DNA from: Flexivirga oryzae
GTDB lineage: Bacteria > Actinomycetota > Actinomycetes > Actinomycetales > Dermatophilaceae
Assembly: GCF_014190805.1 (NCBI RefSeq)
Contig: NZ_JACHVQ010000001.1
Span: 992,001 to 1,056,000 of the forward strand
Direction: 5' to 3'
Length of the DNA stretch: 64,000 nucleotides
In this document: piece after piece, positions 1 through 8,593 of the stretch
Layout of the letters: the number at the start of each line of letters is the position of its first letter
Position numbering within the stretch: position 1 is the stretch's first letter
Translations under genes and position numbers: made by a program
Notes under the pieces: generated by a model
Told to the model about the DNA's origin: nothing
The model's database searches: none
What the model saw: the letters and a program-made list of their open reading frames with translations, nothing else

Positions 1-402
1 GCGCTGGCCGGAGAGGACGTCGGCACCATCTTCGCGCCGCAGGGCAGGCGGCCGAGCGCCCGCCAGCTGTGGTTGCGGTATGCGACGTCGCCCCAGGGCA
101 AGCTGGCGCTGGACGCCGGGGCCGTCGAGGCTGTGACCCGGCGCGGGAAATCCTTGCTGCCGGCTGGGATTCGGTCGGTCAGCGGGCACTTCTCGAGCGG
201 CGACGCCGTTGATCTTGTCGACGAGTCCGGTCGCGTCGTGGCGCGTGGACTGGTCAACTACGACGCGAAGGAGCTGCCCGACCTGCTCGGCCGCAACACG
301 CACGAGTTGGCACGGACCCTCGGCCCGGCATACGAGCGTGAGGTCGTGCACCGCGACGACCTGGCGGTGCTGCCCCGCCGGGCGATCAGCCGGACGCGAT
401 GA
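1..402 (+). CDS. proB: Glutamate 5-kinase, C-terminal part (cut by window start)
   Basis: The frame is open from base 1, so the gene begins outside the window. About 133 residues are visible. They contain the end of the kinase domain (DVGTIFAPQG) and then the C-terminal PUA domain (SLLPAGIRSVSGHFSSGD, ARGLVNYDAKEL). ProB phosphorylates glutamate on the gamma carboxyl as the first step of proline synthesis in the cytosol. The second enzyme, ProA, is 2.7 kb downstream on the same strand, separated here by a membrane protein and a divergent flotillin pair. Identification is secure from the PUA segment and the proA linkage. Confidence 0.93.
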   Translation, partial: ALAGEDVGTIFAPQGRRPSARQLWLRYATSPQGKLALDAGAVEAVTRRGKSLLPAGIRSVSGHFSSGDAVDLVDESGRVVARGLVNYDAKELPDLLGRNTHELARTLGPAYEREVVHRDDLAVLPRRAISRTR

Positions 403-433
403 GCTGCAGGGGTATCGAGACGGATGAGCAAGG

Positions 434-1240
434 ATGTATGACGTGACCGCCGCCGACGAGCCGAGCCGCCCGACGCCGGTGTCCAGGGAGGACGCCGAGC
501 GGATGGCCGACGAGGCCGTCACGCAGGAGCCACCCACCAAGGAGTGGTGGGACGACCCGCGCATGCCGTGGAAGGGCAAGCCCCGCCGGGCCGACATGTG
601 GTGCATCGGGCTGATCATCGCCACGGGTGCCTACGGGATGCTCACCATCCCGGTGCGGCCGTGGATCCTCGGCAATTTCGGCGTGCCGGCACGGGACTAC
701 ATCCTGGCCTGCTTCAGCGGTTCCAACATCGCCATGGTCGACATCGGCGCGTTGCTGCGGGTCGGCGAGCACCACCCGCTGTGGTGGGCGGCGATCATCG
801 CGGCGTCGCTGACCTCGATCAAGTTCGACTGGCTGTGGTGGTGGGCCGGGCGCCTGTGGGGGCGCGGCGTGATCGACATGATCGCCTCGCGTTCCAAGTG
901 GGCGGCGCGCACCGCGTACTACGCCGAGAGCATCGCGCGACGCTTCGGCGGCCCGGCGGTCTTCCTGGTGTGGTTCATCCCGCTACTGCCCAGCTCGATC
1001 GTCTACGCATTCGTCGGCGACGCCCGAATGTCGTTGCGGCGCTTCCTGTTCATCGACTTCCTCGCCGGTCTGGTCTACCGCGGGTTGTGGATGTATGCCG
1101 GCTACCAGATGGGGGAGCCGGCCAAGGACCTGGTCAATCAGCTGGCCAAGTACAGCCTCTATCTCACCGTCGCCGGCGTGATCGTCGTCTTCATCGGTGT
1201 CTTCCGGCAGCAGCGGCGGTTCTCCTCGCGCGAGGGCTGA
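434..1240 (+). CDS. DedA/VTT-domain membrane protein
   Basis: 268 residues. A charged, cytosolic N-terminus of about 55 residues (many Asp/Glu, then WWDDPRMPWKGKPRR) precedes several hydrophobic segments. The central part GGPAVFLVWFIPLLPSSIVYAFVGDARM matches the conserved helical hairpin of the DedA/SNARE-associated family, thought to act in lipid flipping and envelope homeostasis. The ATG at 434 is used; it lies 31 bases after proB with a modest GCAAGG ribosome site, so it may be co-transcribed with proB. The C-terminus is short and basic. The exact substrate cannot be read from sequence. Confidence 0.8.
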   Translation: MYDVTAADEPSRPTPVSREDAERMADEAVTQEPPTKEWWDDPRMPWKGKPRRADMWCIGLIIATGAYGMLTIPVRPWILGNFGVPARDYILACFSGSNIAMVDIGALLRVGEHHPLWWAAIIAASLTSIKFDWLWWWAGRLWGRGVIDMIASRSKWAARTAYYAESIARRFGGPAVFLVWFIPLLPSSIVYAFVGDARMSLRRFLFIDFLAGLVYRGLWMYAGYQMGEPAKDLVNQLAKYSLYLTVAGVIVVFIGVFRQQRRFSSREG

Positions 1241-1260
1241 GCGGCGCGCGGCGGCGGACC

Positions 1261-1500
1261 GTGCACAGGTCCCCCCGGTGGGGACTCCGGTACGGGTTTT
1301 GGCCTCCGGACCGTGCATAGGTCTCCCCGGTGGGGACTGCGGTACGCCGGGAGCCGGATTCGCGTGCATAGGTCTCCCCGGTGGGGACTGCGGTACGGGT
1401 TTTGGCCTCCGGGCCGTGCATAGCTCTCCACCGGTGGGGACTGCGGTACGCCGCGCGCCGCCATACCCGCGCACAGGTCCCCCCAGGGGAGCCCGAGCCC
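1261..1500. repeat. Five-copy tandem intergenic repeat, 51-53 bp period
   Basis: Copies begin at about 1261, 1313, 1364, 1416 and 1469. Each starts GTGCAYAG, then carries a GTCTCCCC-GGT-GGGGAC dyad and GCGGTAC. Copies alternate between two linkers (GGGTTTTGGCCTCCG and a GCCG-rich one). It fills the gap between two converging genes, so a transcriptional-end or REP-like role is possible. Short ORFs across it translate as repeated peptides and are not genes. Confidence 0.8.
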
Positions 1501-1524
1501 GACCCGACCCGACGGCGCGAGGAC

Positions 1525-2688
1525 TCAGTCCGTGGGTATGTCGTTCACGCCGCCCTTGCCCGAGATCTCCTTGCGCTCGCGCGTCGCCGGCAGGTCCTGG
1601 AGCGGCTTGTCCGAGCCGACCTCGCCGCGCAGCGCGTCGAAGATCGCGACACCCTGTGCGGCCAGGCCGGAGATCATGTCGGACAGCCCGTCCGAGCCGT
1701 TGAGCATGGTGACCTTCGCACCGGCGAGCCCCTGCGCCGCCTTCTCGACGATCTGCGGCAACTGGTCGATCAGCGCCTGGTCGAGGGCCACCCGGTTGCT
1801 GCTCGCAGCGGCCTCCGCCTGGATGCGGGTCCGTTCGGCCTCGGCCTTGGCCATGATCCGCAGCTTCTCCGCGTCGGCCTGTGCCGGCTTGATCACCTCG
1901 GCGACCAGTTGTTCCTCACGCAGCGACGCCTGCCGCTGGGCCAGCTCGGTCTTGGCGTTGATGACCTCCTGCTGCGCCTGCGCCTCCGACAACGGGCCGG
2001 CCTGCGCCGCCTTGGCCTGCGCCGCCTGGGTCTCCGCCGCGAAGCCGGCCTGGGTGATCGCGGTGTCCCGCTGGTACTTGGCCTGCTGCCGCAACGACTC
2101 CTGCTGCGCCTCGGCGGCCGCCTGGTCGGCGCTCGCCTGGGCGATCTGCGCCTGCTGCTGGATCCGCGCGTTGTGCGGTGCGGCCATCGCCTTGATGTAG
2201 CCGAGGCCGCCGTCGTCGATGTTCTGGATCTGCAGTGCGTCGACGATCAGGCCCATCTTGGCCATCTCACCCTTGGAACCGTCGAGCACCTCGGTCGCGA
2301 GCTTCTGCCGCTCGGTGATGATCTCCTCGACCGTCATCGAGCCGATGATCGAGCGCAGGTGGCCGGCGAAGATGCGACCGGTCAGGGTGGGCATCTGGTG
2401 CTGGTCGGACAGGAACCGCTGCGCGGCGTTGACGATCGACTCGGTGTCGTTGCCGACCTTGGCCGCGATCACGGCCCGCACCGTCAGGGCGATGCCCTGC
2501 TTGGTGACGCACGGCTCCTCGACCTCGGCCTCGAAGAGGGACAACGTCAGGAACTGCACCTTGCGGAAGACCGGGATCACGAACGCCCCGTGGCCGGTCA
2601 CCACCTTGAACGGCGCGGCGGCGGCCCCGCCTCGTCCACCGGAGATCAGCATCGCCTGATCGGCCTGCGGGACCCGATATCCAAACAT
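1525..2688 (-). CDS. SPFH/flotillin-family protein
   Basis: 387 residues. An SPFH (band 7) domain spans roughly 20-180, followed by a long Ala/Gln/Glu-rich coiled coil (about 185-310) in which AQAQ-type heptads dominate, then a Gly-rich C-terminal tail. This is the flotillin layout: membrane-peripheral scaffolds that organise lipid domains. There is no obvious N-terminal transmembrane helix. The start MFGYRVPQAD is the only sensible one. An NfeD-like small gene lies 130 bases upstream on the same strand, the usual flotillin partner. The gene converges with the DedA gene across the repeat array. Confidence 0.85.
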   Translation of the reverse strand: MFGYRVPQADQAMLISGGRGGAAAAPFKVVTGHGAFVIPVFRKVQFLTLSLFEAEVEEPCVTKQGIALTVRAVIAAKVGNDTESIVNAAQRFLSDQHQMPTLTGRIFAGHLRSIIGSMTVEEIITERQKLATEVLDGSKGEMAKMGLIVDALQIQNIDDGGLGYIKAMAAPHNARIQQQAQIAQASADQAAAEAQQESLRQQAKYQRDTAITQAGFAAETQAAQAKAAQAGPLSEAQAQQEVINAKTELAQRQASLREEQLVAEVIKPAQADAEKLRIMAKAEAERTRIQAEAAASSNRVALDQALIDQLPQIVEKAAQGLAGAKVTMLNGSDGLSDMISGLAAQGVAIFDALRGEVGSDKPLQDLPATRERKEISGKGGVNDIPTD

Positions 2689-2819
2689 GTTCGTCCTTCA
2701 CTTTCCCCTGAGCGCCCGCCGGTCCGGCCGTCGGGTCGTCACACTGGAATACCACCGCACACCGAGCGCCGGGTGTGCGGGTTCGCCGGTGCGATGTGCG
2801 GTGCCTGCGTTTGGTTCCG

Positions 2820-3059
2820 TCAGAGCATCAGCAGCGGATCCTGGCGTTCGCCCCACGCGACGACGGTCACTTCGCGCCCGCCGAGGTCTTCCACGACATA
2901 CACCTGCTGGTCCTTCGGCAACGGCACGGCCGAGTATGCCGTGAACGTCTCGCTGCCGCCCCGGATCGGCACCACCACCTCGCCCGGGCCGGCCTCGCCG
3001 CGGCTCGCCACCGTGAGGTAGCCGAGCCGGCCGATCGGGGAAGCGTGCGAGGTGTCCAT
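2820..3059 (-). CDS. NfeD-like small OB-fold protein
   Basis: 79 residues beginning MDTSHASPIGRLGYLTVASR. The pattern GRLGYLTV-x-GEAGPGEVVVPIRG-x-FTAYSA-x-VYVVEDLGGREVTVVAW fits the C-terminal OB-fold of NfeD proteins, which pair with flotillins. No membrane helix is present, so it is the soluble short type. The ATG at 3059 was chosen because the frame upstream runs into the proA promoter region. It is divergent from proA with 51 bases between starts. It could instead be an unrelated small beta-barrel protein, but the flotillin neighbour supports the call. Confidence 0.65.
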   Translation of the reverse strand: MDTSHASPIGRLGYLTVASRGEAGPGEVVVPIRGGSETFTAYSAVPLPKDQQVYVVEDLGGREVTVVAWGERQDPLLML

Positions 3060-3110
3060 AACGTGAGGATCGTATGACGTGCCACCGCCTTGCGCTCGTA
3101 CCCTAATGAC

Positions 3111-4403
3111 ATGAGCACCACGATCGAGCACTCGCCGGCCGACACCGCGGCCCGCATCGAGGCCGCCGGCCGAGCCGGCCGAGCCGCCGCCAAGCGCCTC
3201 GCCGTCCTGACCCGCGCCGACAAGGACGCCGCCCTGGGCGCGCTCGCCGATGCCCTGCTCGCCGCCACCGACCGCATCGTGGCCGCCAACGACACCGACC
3301 TGCAACGCGGTCGCGAGAGTGGCATGGCCGAGGGGCTGCAGGACCGGCTGCGTCTGACGCCGGAGCGGGTCGCCGCGATCGCCGACGCGCTGCGGCAGCT
3401 GGCGGCGCTGCCCGACCCGGTGGGTGATGTCGTGCGCGGCTCCACCCTGGCCAACGGGTTGCAGCTGCGTCAGGTGCGGGTGCCGATGGGCGTGGTCGGC
3501 ATGATCTACGAGTCACGGCCCAACGTGACCGTCGACGCGGCCGGGCTCGGCCTCAAGAGCGGCAACGCGATGATCCTGCGCGGAGGTTCCGCCGCCGCCG
3601 AGACCAACCGGGTGATCGTCGACGTGCTGCGGAAGGCGTTGGTGGAGCAGGGCATTCCCGCCGATGCGGTCCAGTTGCTGGACGGCGGACACGAGGACGT
3701 CGACGCGCTCATCACCGCGCGCGGGCTGGTCGACCTGGTGATCCCGCGGGGCAGCGACCGGTTGATCCAGGCCGTCGTGCAGGGCGCGACGGTGCCGGTC
3801 ATCGAGACCGGCGTCGGCAACTGCCACGTCTACATCGACGCGGCGGCCGACCCGCAGCGTGCGGTCGCGATCGCGCTCAACTCCAAGACGCACCGGCCGA
3901 GCGTGTGCAACGCCGCCGAGTCGCTGCTCGTGCACCGTGACGTGGCGGATGCGGTCCTGCCCGCCCTGTACGACGCCCTCACGGCTGCCCACGTCGAGCT
4001 GCACACCGACGAGCGTGCGTCGGCGCTCGCGGAGAGCGGTGGCACGCCATACACACCGGCGACGGACGAGGACTTCGCCACCGAATACCTGGACCTGCAG
4101 CTGAGCGTCGCCGTGGTCGACGACCTGGACGCGGCCATCGCGCACATCGACCGCTACGGCTCCGGGCACACCGAGGTGATCGTGACCGAAGACCGTGGCG
4201 CGGCAAGGCGATTCGTCGCCGAGGTGGACGCCGCAGTCGTCGCCGTCAACGCGTCGTCGCGGTTCACCGACGGGGGAGAGTTCGGCTTCGGTGCCGAGAT
4301 CGGCATCTCCACCCAGAAGCTGCACGCCCGCGGCCCGATGGGTCTGCAGGAGCTGACCAGCACCAAGTGGATCGTCGAGGGTGACGGCCAGATCAGGCGG
4401 TGA
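3111..4403 (+). CDS. proA: Gamma-glutamyl phosphate reductase
   Basis: 430 residues, the usual ProA length. It reduces gamma-glutamyl phosphate to glutamate semialdehyde with NADPH in proline synthesis. Diagnostic segments are YESRPNVTVDAAGLGLKSGN, ILRGGSAAAETNR, PRGSDRLIQAV and PVIETGVGNCHVYID. The catalytic Cys lies in HRPSVCNAAESLLVH at about residue 268. The ATG at 3111 (MSTTIEHS) is preferred over the frame start at 3090. Its stop overlaps the convergent dehydrogenase gene by 11 bases. Confidence 0.96.
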   Translation: MSTTIEHSPADTAARIEAAGRAGRAAAKRLAVLTRADKDAALGALADALLAATDRIVAANDTDLQRGRESGMAEGLQDRLRLTPERVAAIADALRQLAALPDPVGDVVRGSTLANGLQLRQVRVPMGVVGMIYESRPNVTVDAAGLGLKSGNAMILRGGSAAAETNRVIVDVLRKALVEQGIPADAVQLLDGGHEDVDALITARGLVDLVIPRGSDRLIQAVVQGATVPVIETGVGNCHVYIDAAADPQRAVAIALNSKTHRPSVCNAAESLLVHRDVADAVLPALYDALTAAHVELHTDERASALAESGGTPYTPATDEDFATEYLDLQLSVAVVDDLDAAIAHIDRYGSGHTEVIVTEDRGAARRFVAEVDAAVVAVNASSRFTDGGEFGFGAEIGISTQKLHARGPMGLQELTSTKWIVEGDGQIRR

Positions 4404-5415
4404 TCGACAGGGTCGCGCCGTCGACCGGATGCGCTGGCGGGCGCCCGTCCGCGATGCGCTCGACCTCGTCGGCGGCCGCGTCGGCCAGCCGCGTCAGCTC
4501 CACCCCGAGCGACCCGGCGAGGTGCGGGGTCAGCAGGACGTTCGGGGCGTCGTAGAACGGATGGCCGGGCGGGAGCGTCCAGGGCGTGGTGACGTCGAGG
4601 ATCGCGAAGATGTCGCCCTCGTGCACCCGGTCCACCAGCGCGTCCTGGTCGACGAGTTCGCCGCGGGCCGTGTTGATCAGCGTGGCGCCGGGCTGGAGGA
4701 GCCCGAGCGCCGCCCGATCGAGCAGATGACGGGTCTCGGGCAGCGAGGGCGCGTGCAGACTGACGATCTCACAGGTGGCGAGCAGCTCTGGCAACTCGGC
4801 GAGTTCGACCCCGAGGGCCTCAGCCTCAGCGCGGCGCAGGAACGGGTCGCTGACGACCACCTGCACGTCATACGGCCGAAGCAGCTGTATGACGTCGCGG
4901 CCGATCTTGGATGCGCCGATGATGCCGATCCGCTTGCCGTAGTTGCCCATTCGTGGGAACAGCGCGTCGGGTTCGAACGCTTCGCGTCGCTCGTGGAGCG
5001 CGCGGGCGATCTGCAGCACGTTCTTGCCGGCCAGCAGGATCATCGCCACCGTGTACTCCGCGACTGGCCGCGCGTTGGCGTCGGCCGCAGAGGTGACGAG
5101 GATGCCGCGCTCCCAACACGCATGTGTCACATGGTGTTTCACCGATCCGGCGGCGTGCACGATGGCGCGCAGTCGTGGTGCGAGGTCGAGGGTGGCGCTT
5201 CCGATCGGGGGTGTCCCCCAACCGGTCACGAACACCTCGGCGTCCACCAGCACGTGCCGGTCGGCAGGGTCGTCGAAGGTCTCGATCGGTGTCTCCCGGA
5301 GCAAGCGTCCTGCTCGGGCGATGCGGTCGATCTCGGCCGCGGTGAACGCGCGTCGGAAGGTGTGATCGGGCATGACGAAAGCGACGGCGGGCTGCACCGT
5401 TTCACCCTGCCACAT
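4393..5415 (-). CDS. D-isomer-specific 2-hydroxyacid dehydrogenase
   Basis: 340 residues from the ATG at 5415 (MWQGETVQPAV). The NAD-binding region shows GKRIGIIGASKIGRDVIQLL at about 165. Later come the Arg of NTARGELVD, the Glu-region HPFYDAPNVLLTPHLAG and the catalytic His in TPHLAGS. These are hallmarks of the formate/phosphoglycerate dehydrogenase superfamily. The substrate is not evident; divergent LacI and the downstream sugar operon make a sugar-acid substrate likely. GIIGASKIG replaces the more common GxGxxG spacing but keeps the Rossmann pattern. It is divergent from the LacI gene with a 60-base gap. Confidence 0.82.
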   Translation of the reverse strand: MWQGETVQPAVAFVMPDHTFRRAFTAAEIDRIARAGRLLRETPIETFDDPADRHVLVDAEVFVTGWGTPPIGSATLDLAPRLRAIVHAAGSVKHHVTHACWERGILVTSAADANARPVAEYTVAMILLAGKNVLQIARALHERREAFEPDALFPRMGNYGKRIGIIGASKIGRDVIQLLRPYDVQVVVSDPFLRRAEAEALGVELAELPELLATCEIVSLHAPSLPETRHLLDRAALGLLQPGATLINTARGELVDQDALVDRVHEGDIFAILDVTTPWTLPPGHPFYDAPNVLLTPHLAGSLGVELTRLADAAADEVERIADGRPPAHPVDGATLSITA

Positions 5416-5475
5416 CGTGCCCACCACCGATCCGGCCCCGCGCGCAGCGGCCCGGAGGCCGTAGGGTGACGTGTC

Positions 5476-6516
5476 GTGAACAGAGAGCGTCCGACCAGTG
5501 GTTCGGTCACGTTGTCCGATGTGGCGGCGCGGGCCGGCGTCTCTCTCGCCACCGCGTCCCGTGCGCTCAACGGCAGTGAACGCGTTGTCCGTCCGGAGCT
5601 GAGGGAGCGGGTCCGCGCGGCGGCGGAACGTCTGGGCTACACCGCCAACCAACAGGCACAGGCGGTCGCCCGCGGTGCGACCCGAACCGTCGGCGTGGTG
5701 CTCGGCGACATCGCCGACCCCTACTTCGCGGCCGTGGCCGCCGGCATCACGGAGGCGGCGGGGGAGCGTCAACTGGTGGTCACGATGGCGTCGGTGGGGG
5801 TCGAGGTCGACCGCGTCGTCGACTCGCTCTCCGTGTTGCGCGGAGGTCGGCCCCGGGCCGTGCTGATGACGGTCAGCCGACACACGGATCCGGCAGCGGA
5901 CGGACGCATGGCCACCGAACTCGACCGCGTGCGTGCGTATGGCGGTGGGGTGGCCTTCCTCGGTGACGCACCGGACGGTTTCGTCGGCGTCCCGGTGGCG
6001 CACCGGGCGAACGCCGGGGCGCTCGCCGAGCAGTTGCTCGGCCTCGGTTACCGGGATACGGCCGTCCTCGCCGGGCCCGCTGAACTGCTGACCGCCGCCG
6101 AGCGTGCGATCGGTTTCCTGACCGGGATGGAGAAGGCAGGTTGCCCGGTCCCTCCAGCACGGCAACTTGCCGGTGCGCTGTCACGCGACGGCGGATTCGA
6201 CGCGATGACAAGGCTTCTCGCGTCCGGGACACGGCCCGAGCTGGTTTTCGCGGTCACCGATGTGATGGCCGTCGGCGCGATGGCGGCGATCCGGAGTGCC
6301 GGTCTGGAGCCGGGCCGTGACATCGCGGTCGCCGGGTATGACGACATCGAGATGCTGCAGGACGTGACTCCGGGGCTGACCACGGTGTCGCTCCCGCTGC
6401 GCGACATCGGTCGCCGACTGTTGGATGTCGCGCTGGACGACGACACTGGAGGTGCGACCGAGCCGGTGCGTGGCACCGTCGTGCTGCGCGACAGCACGCC
6501 GCGCAGGCGCGCCTGA
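5476..6516 (+). CDS. LacI-family transcriptional regulator
   Basis: 346 residues with GTG start. The N-terminal helix-turn-helix reads VTLSDVAARAGVSLATASRALNG, followed by the hinge helix QAQAVARG and a periplasmic-binding-protein-like sensor (GVVLGDIADPYFAAVAAGI; VAGYDDIEMLQDVTPGLTTV). LacI proteins repress sugar operons until an inducer binds. The sugar operon starts 28 bases downstream, and a perfect 14-bp GGAAAGCGCTTTCC palindrome of LacI type lies ahead of its third gene, so local autoregulation is likely. The inducer is unknown. Confidence 0.92.
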   Translation: MNRERPTSGSVTLSDVAARAGVSLATASRALNGSERVVRPELRERVRAAAERLGYTANQQAQAVARGATRTVGVVLGDIADPYFAAVAAGITEAAGERQLVVTMASVGVEVDRVVDSLSVLRGGRPRAVLMTVSRHTDPAADGRMATELDRVRAYGGGVAFLGDAPDGFVGVPVAHRANAGALAEQLLGLGYRDTAVLAGPAELLTAAERAIGFLTGMEKAGCPVPPARQLAGALSRDGGFDAMTRLLASGTRPELVFAVTDVMAVGAMAAIRSAGLEPGRDIAVAGYDDIEMLQDVTPGLTTVSLPLRDIGRRLLDVALDDDTGGATEPVRGTVVLRDSTPRRRA

Positions 6517-6543
6517 GCCCGGCGCCGACGAAAGGACACTCGC

Positions 6544-7344
6544 ATGCCGTTCGCGTTCTCCACCCTCGGCTGTCCCGACCGCACCCTGCAGGAGGTGCTC
6601 GAGCTGGCGACGTCGCGTGGTGTCGACGGGCTGGAGTTGCGTGCGGCACCCGACGCCGTCGTCCACATCGGTCTGGACGACCAGCAGCGCACCGCGGTGC
6701 GCGAGCAGTGCGCGGCCGCGGGTGTGCAGGTGTTGGCGCTCGCCAGTTACCTGCGCGTGTGCGAGCTGGGCGACGACGAGGCTTTCGCGCGGGATGCCTC
6801 CGACCACCTGCGGCTCGCGTCCGACCTGGGTGCGAGCTACCTGCGGGTCTTCCCCGGGCCGGGTGGCGCCGGCGCCGAGGGTGACGAGCGCGCGGTGCTC
6901 CGACTCACCGAGATCGCTCCGCTCGCACATCAACTCGGTGTGCGGATCGGCCTGGAAACACACGATTCCCATCCACGGGGTGCGGACATCGCGGCGATCC
7001 TGTGGGCGCTGGACGAGCGTCTGCCGGAGCACGGGGTCGAGGTGATCTGGGACGCGCTGCACCCGTGGCGTGCGGGGGAGGACCCGGTCGACACGCTGCA
7101 GGCCGTGGCGCCCTGGCTCGGGTACGTGCAGATCAAGGACGCGGATGCCGGGCCGGACGGTGCTCTGCGTGCCGTGGGGAGAGGCGACCTTCCGCTGGAC
7201 CGGATCGCGGCGGAGCTGCCCCATCGGGGGAGTCTGTGGTGGTCCCTGGAGTGGGAGAAGGTCTGGCACCCCGAGCTGGCGGAACTGCCGGAAGCGCTCG
7301 ATGACGCGCTCGACTGGTACCGCCGAGCTGTGCTGCCGGGCTGA
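6544..7344 (+). CDS. Sugar phosphate isomerase/epimerase (AP-endonuclease-2-like TIM barrel)
   Basis: 266 residues starting MPFAFSTLGC after an AAAGGA ribosome site. The fold signature includes FSTLGCPDRTLQEVLELATSRGVDGLELR, GVRIGLETHDSH (metal-site Glu/His), VIWDALHPW and VQIKDADAG. Members interconvert or epimerise ketoses and inososes using a divalent metal. It directly follows the LacI gene and precedes a dehydrogenase and a second isomerase, arguing for a carbohydrate catabolic pathway. The precise substrate is not inferable. Confidence 0.85.
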   Translation: MPFAFSTLGCPDRTLQEVLELATSRGVDGLELRAAPDAVVHIGLDDQQRTAVREQCAAAGVQVLALASYLRVCELGDDEAFARDASDHLRLASDLGASYLRVFPGPGGAGAEGDERAVLRLTEIAPLAHQLGVRIGLETHDSHPRGADIAAILWALDERLPEHGVEVIWDALHPWRAGEDPVDTLQAVAPWLGYVQIKDADAGPDGALRAVGRGDLPLDRIAAELPHRGSLWWSLEWEKVWHPELAELPEALDDALDWYRRAVLPG

Positions 7345-7398
7345 GTAGCGGTCGGAACTCTTGTCTATTGCGGTGGCTGGCTCTACGCTGGCGTGGGC

Positions 7399-7412
7399 GG
7401 AAAGCGCTTTCC
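7399..7412. promoter_or_regulatory. LacI-type operator palindrome
   Basis: GGAAAGCGCTTTCC is a perfect 14-bp palindrome with the central CG typical of LacI/CcpA-family sites. It lies 30 bases before the GTG of the Gfo/Idh/MocA gene and downstream of the first isomerase. It therefore probably controls an internal promoter bound by the LacI protein encoded at 5476. Confidence 0.75.
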
Positions 7413-7441
7413 GACATCGCCAACACCGAAAGTGAGCAGTC

Positions 7442-8593
7442 GTGTCGACCCAGACCCTCGGCATCATCATGAACGGCGCCTCCGGGCGCATGGGCTACCG
7501 CCAGCACCTCGTCCGGTCGATCCTGGCCATCCGGGACCAGGGTGGCGTGCTGCTCTCGGACGGCAGCCGGGTGCAGGTCGAGCCGCTGCTGGTCGGCCGC
7601 ACGGAGGCCAAGCTGGCCGAGATCGCGAAGCGGCACGACATCGAGCACTACACGACCGATCTGGAAGCGGCGTTGGCCGATGAACGCTGGCCGATCTACG
7701 CCGACTTCCTGGTCACCAGCGCCCGGGTTCCCGCCATGCGCAGGGCGATTGCGGCTGGGAAAGCGATCTACACCGAGAAGCCGACGGCCGAGACCTACGC
7801 CGACGCACTCGAGCTCGCCCGGCTGGCTGACGCGGCCGGCATCAAGAACGGCGTCGTGCACGACAAGCTCTACCTGCCCGGGCTACGCAAGCTGCGCCGC
7901 CTGGTCGACTCCGGCTTCTTCGGCCAGATCCTCTCCGTCCGCGGCGAATTCGGCTACTGGGTGTTCGAGGGCGACTGGATGCCTGCGCAGCGGCCGAGCT
8001 GGAACTACCGCGCCGAGGACGGCGGCGGGATCGTCGTCGACATGTTCCCGCACTGGAACTACGTGCTGGAGAACCTTTTCGGCAGAGTCGAGTCCGTCTA
8101 TGCGCGCACCACCACCGAGATCCCGCAGCGGGTGGACGAGAGCGGCGAGACCTACCGGGCGACCGCCGACGACGCGGCCTACGCGATCTTCGAGCTCGCC
8201 GGCGGGGTGACCGCACAGCTCAACTCCAGCTGGGTGACCCGGGTCAACCGCGACGAGCTCGTGGAGTTCCAGGTCGACGGCACCCACGGCAGCGCCGTCG
8301 TCGGGCTGTGGGGCTGCAAGATCCAGCACCGCAACGAGACCCCGCGACCCACCTGGAATCCGGACGTCCCGGACGGCCACGACTACCCGTCCGACTGGCA
8401 CGAGGTGCCCGAGACGGAGGTCTTCGAGAACGGCTTCAAGGTGCAGTGGGAGGAGTTCATCCGCCACGTGGTCGAGGACACGCCGTTCCCGTACGACTTC
8501 CTGTCGGGGGCGCGCGGCGTGCTGCTGGCAGAGAAGGGCCTGGAGAGCGCCCGCGCGCAGCGGCGCATCGAGGTGCCTGAGGTGACGTTGTGA
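7442..8593 (+). CDS. Gfo/Idh/MocA-family oxidoreductase
   Basis: 383 residues with GTG start. The N-terminal Rossmann region begins TLGIIMNGASGRMGYRQH, with the family EKP motif in AIYTEKPTAETYADALELA. The C-terminal alpha/beta domain includes GGGIVVDMFPHWNYVLENLFG. These enzymes oxidise or reduce sugars, inositols or sugar acids with NAD(P). The entry motif MNGASGRMG is atypical for the family (usually GxGxxG). It is preceded by the LacI palindrome, and its stop overlaps the next GTG start by four bases, giving translational coupling. Confidence 0.86.
   Translation: MSTQTLGIIMNGASGRMGYRQHLVRSILAIRDQGGVLLSDGSRVQVEPLLVGRTEAKLAEIAKRHDIEHYTTDLEAALADERWPIYADFLVTSARVPAMRRAIAAGKAIYTEKPTAETYADALELARLADAAGIKNGVVHDKLYLPGLRKLRRLVDSGFFGQILSVRGEFGYWVFEGDWMPAQRPSWNYRAEDGGGIVVDMFPHWNYVLENLFGRVESVYARTTTEIPQRVDESGETYRATADDAAYAIFELAGGVTAQLNSSWVTRVNRDELVEFQVDGTHGSAVVGLWGCKIQHRNETPRPTWNPDVPDGHDYPSDWHEVPETEVFENGFKVQWEEFIRHVVEDTPFPYDFLSGARGVLLAEKGLESARAQRRIEVPEVTL

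Noticed and set aside
1191..1474. Peptide repeats such as GDLCTVRRPKPVPQSPP read from short frames
   Set aside because: They are translations of the DNA repeat array in three frames, not a repetitive protein.
1261..1500. Possible CRISPR array
   Set aside because: Units are contiguous 51-53 bp copies with shared linkers, no unique spacers of constant length and no cas genes.
1381..3021. 546-codon plus-strand frame
   Set aside because: It lies antisense to the flotillin gene; composition is Leu/Arg/Asp-rich with no domain, while the minus strand gives a clear SPFH protein.
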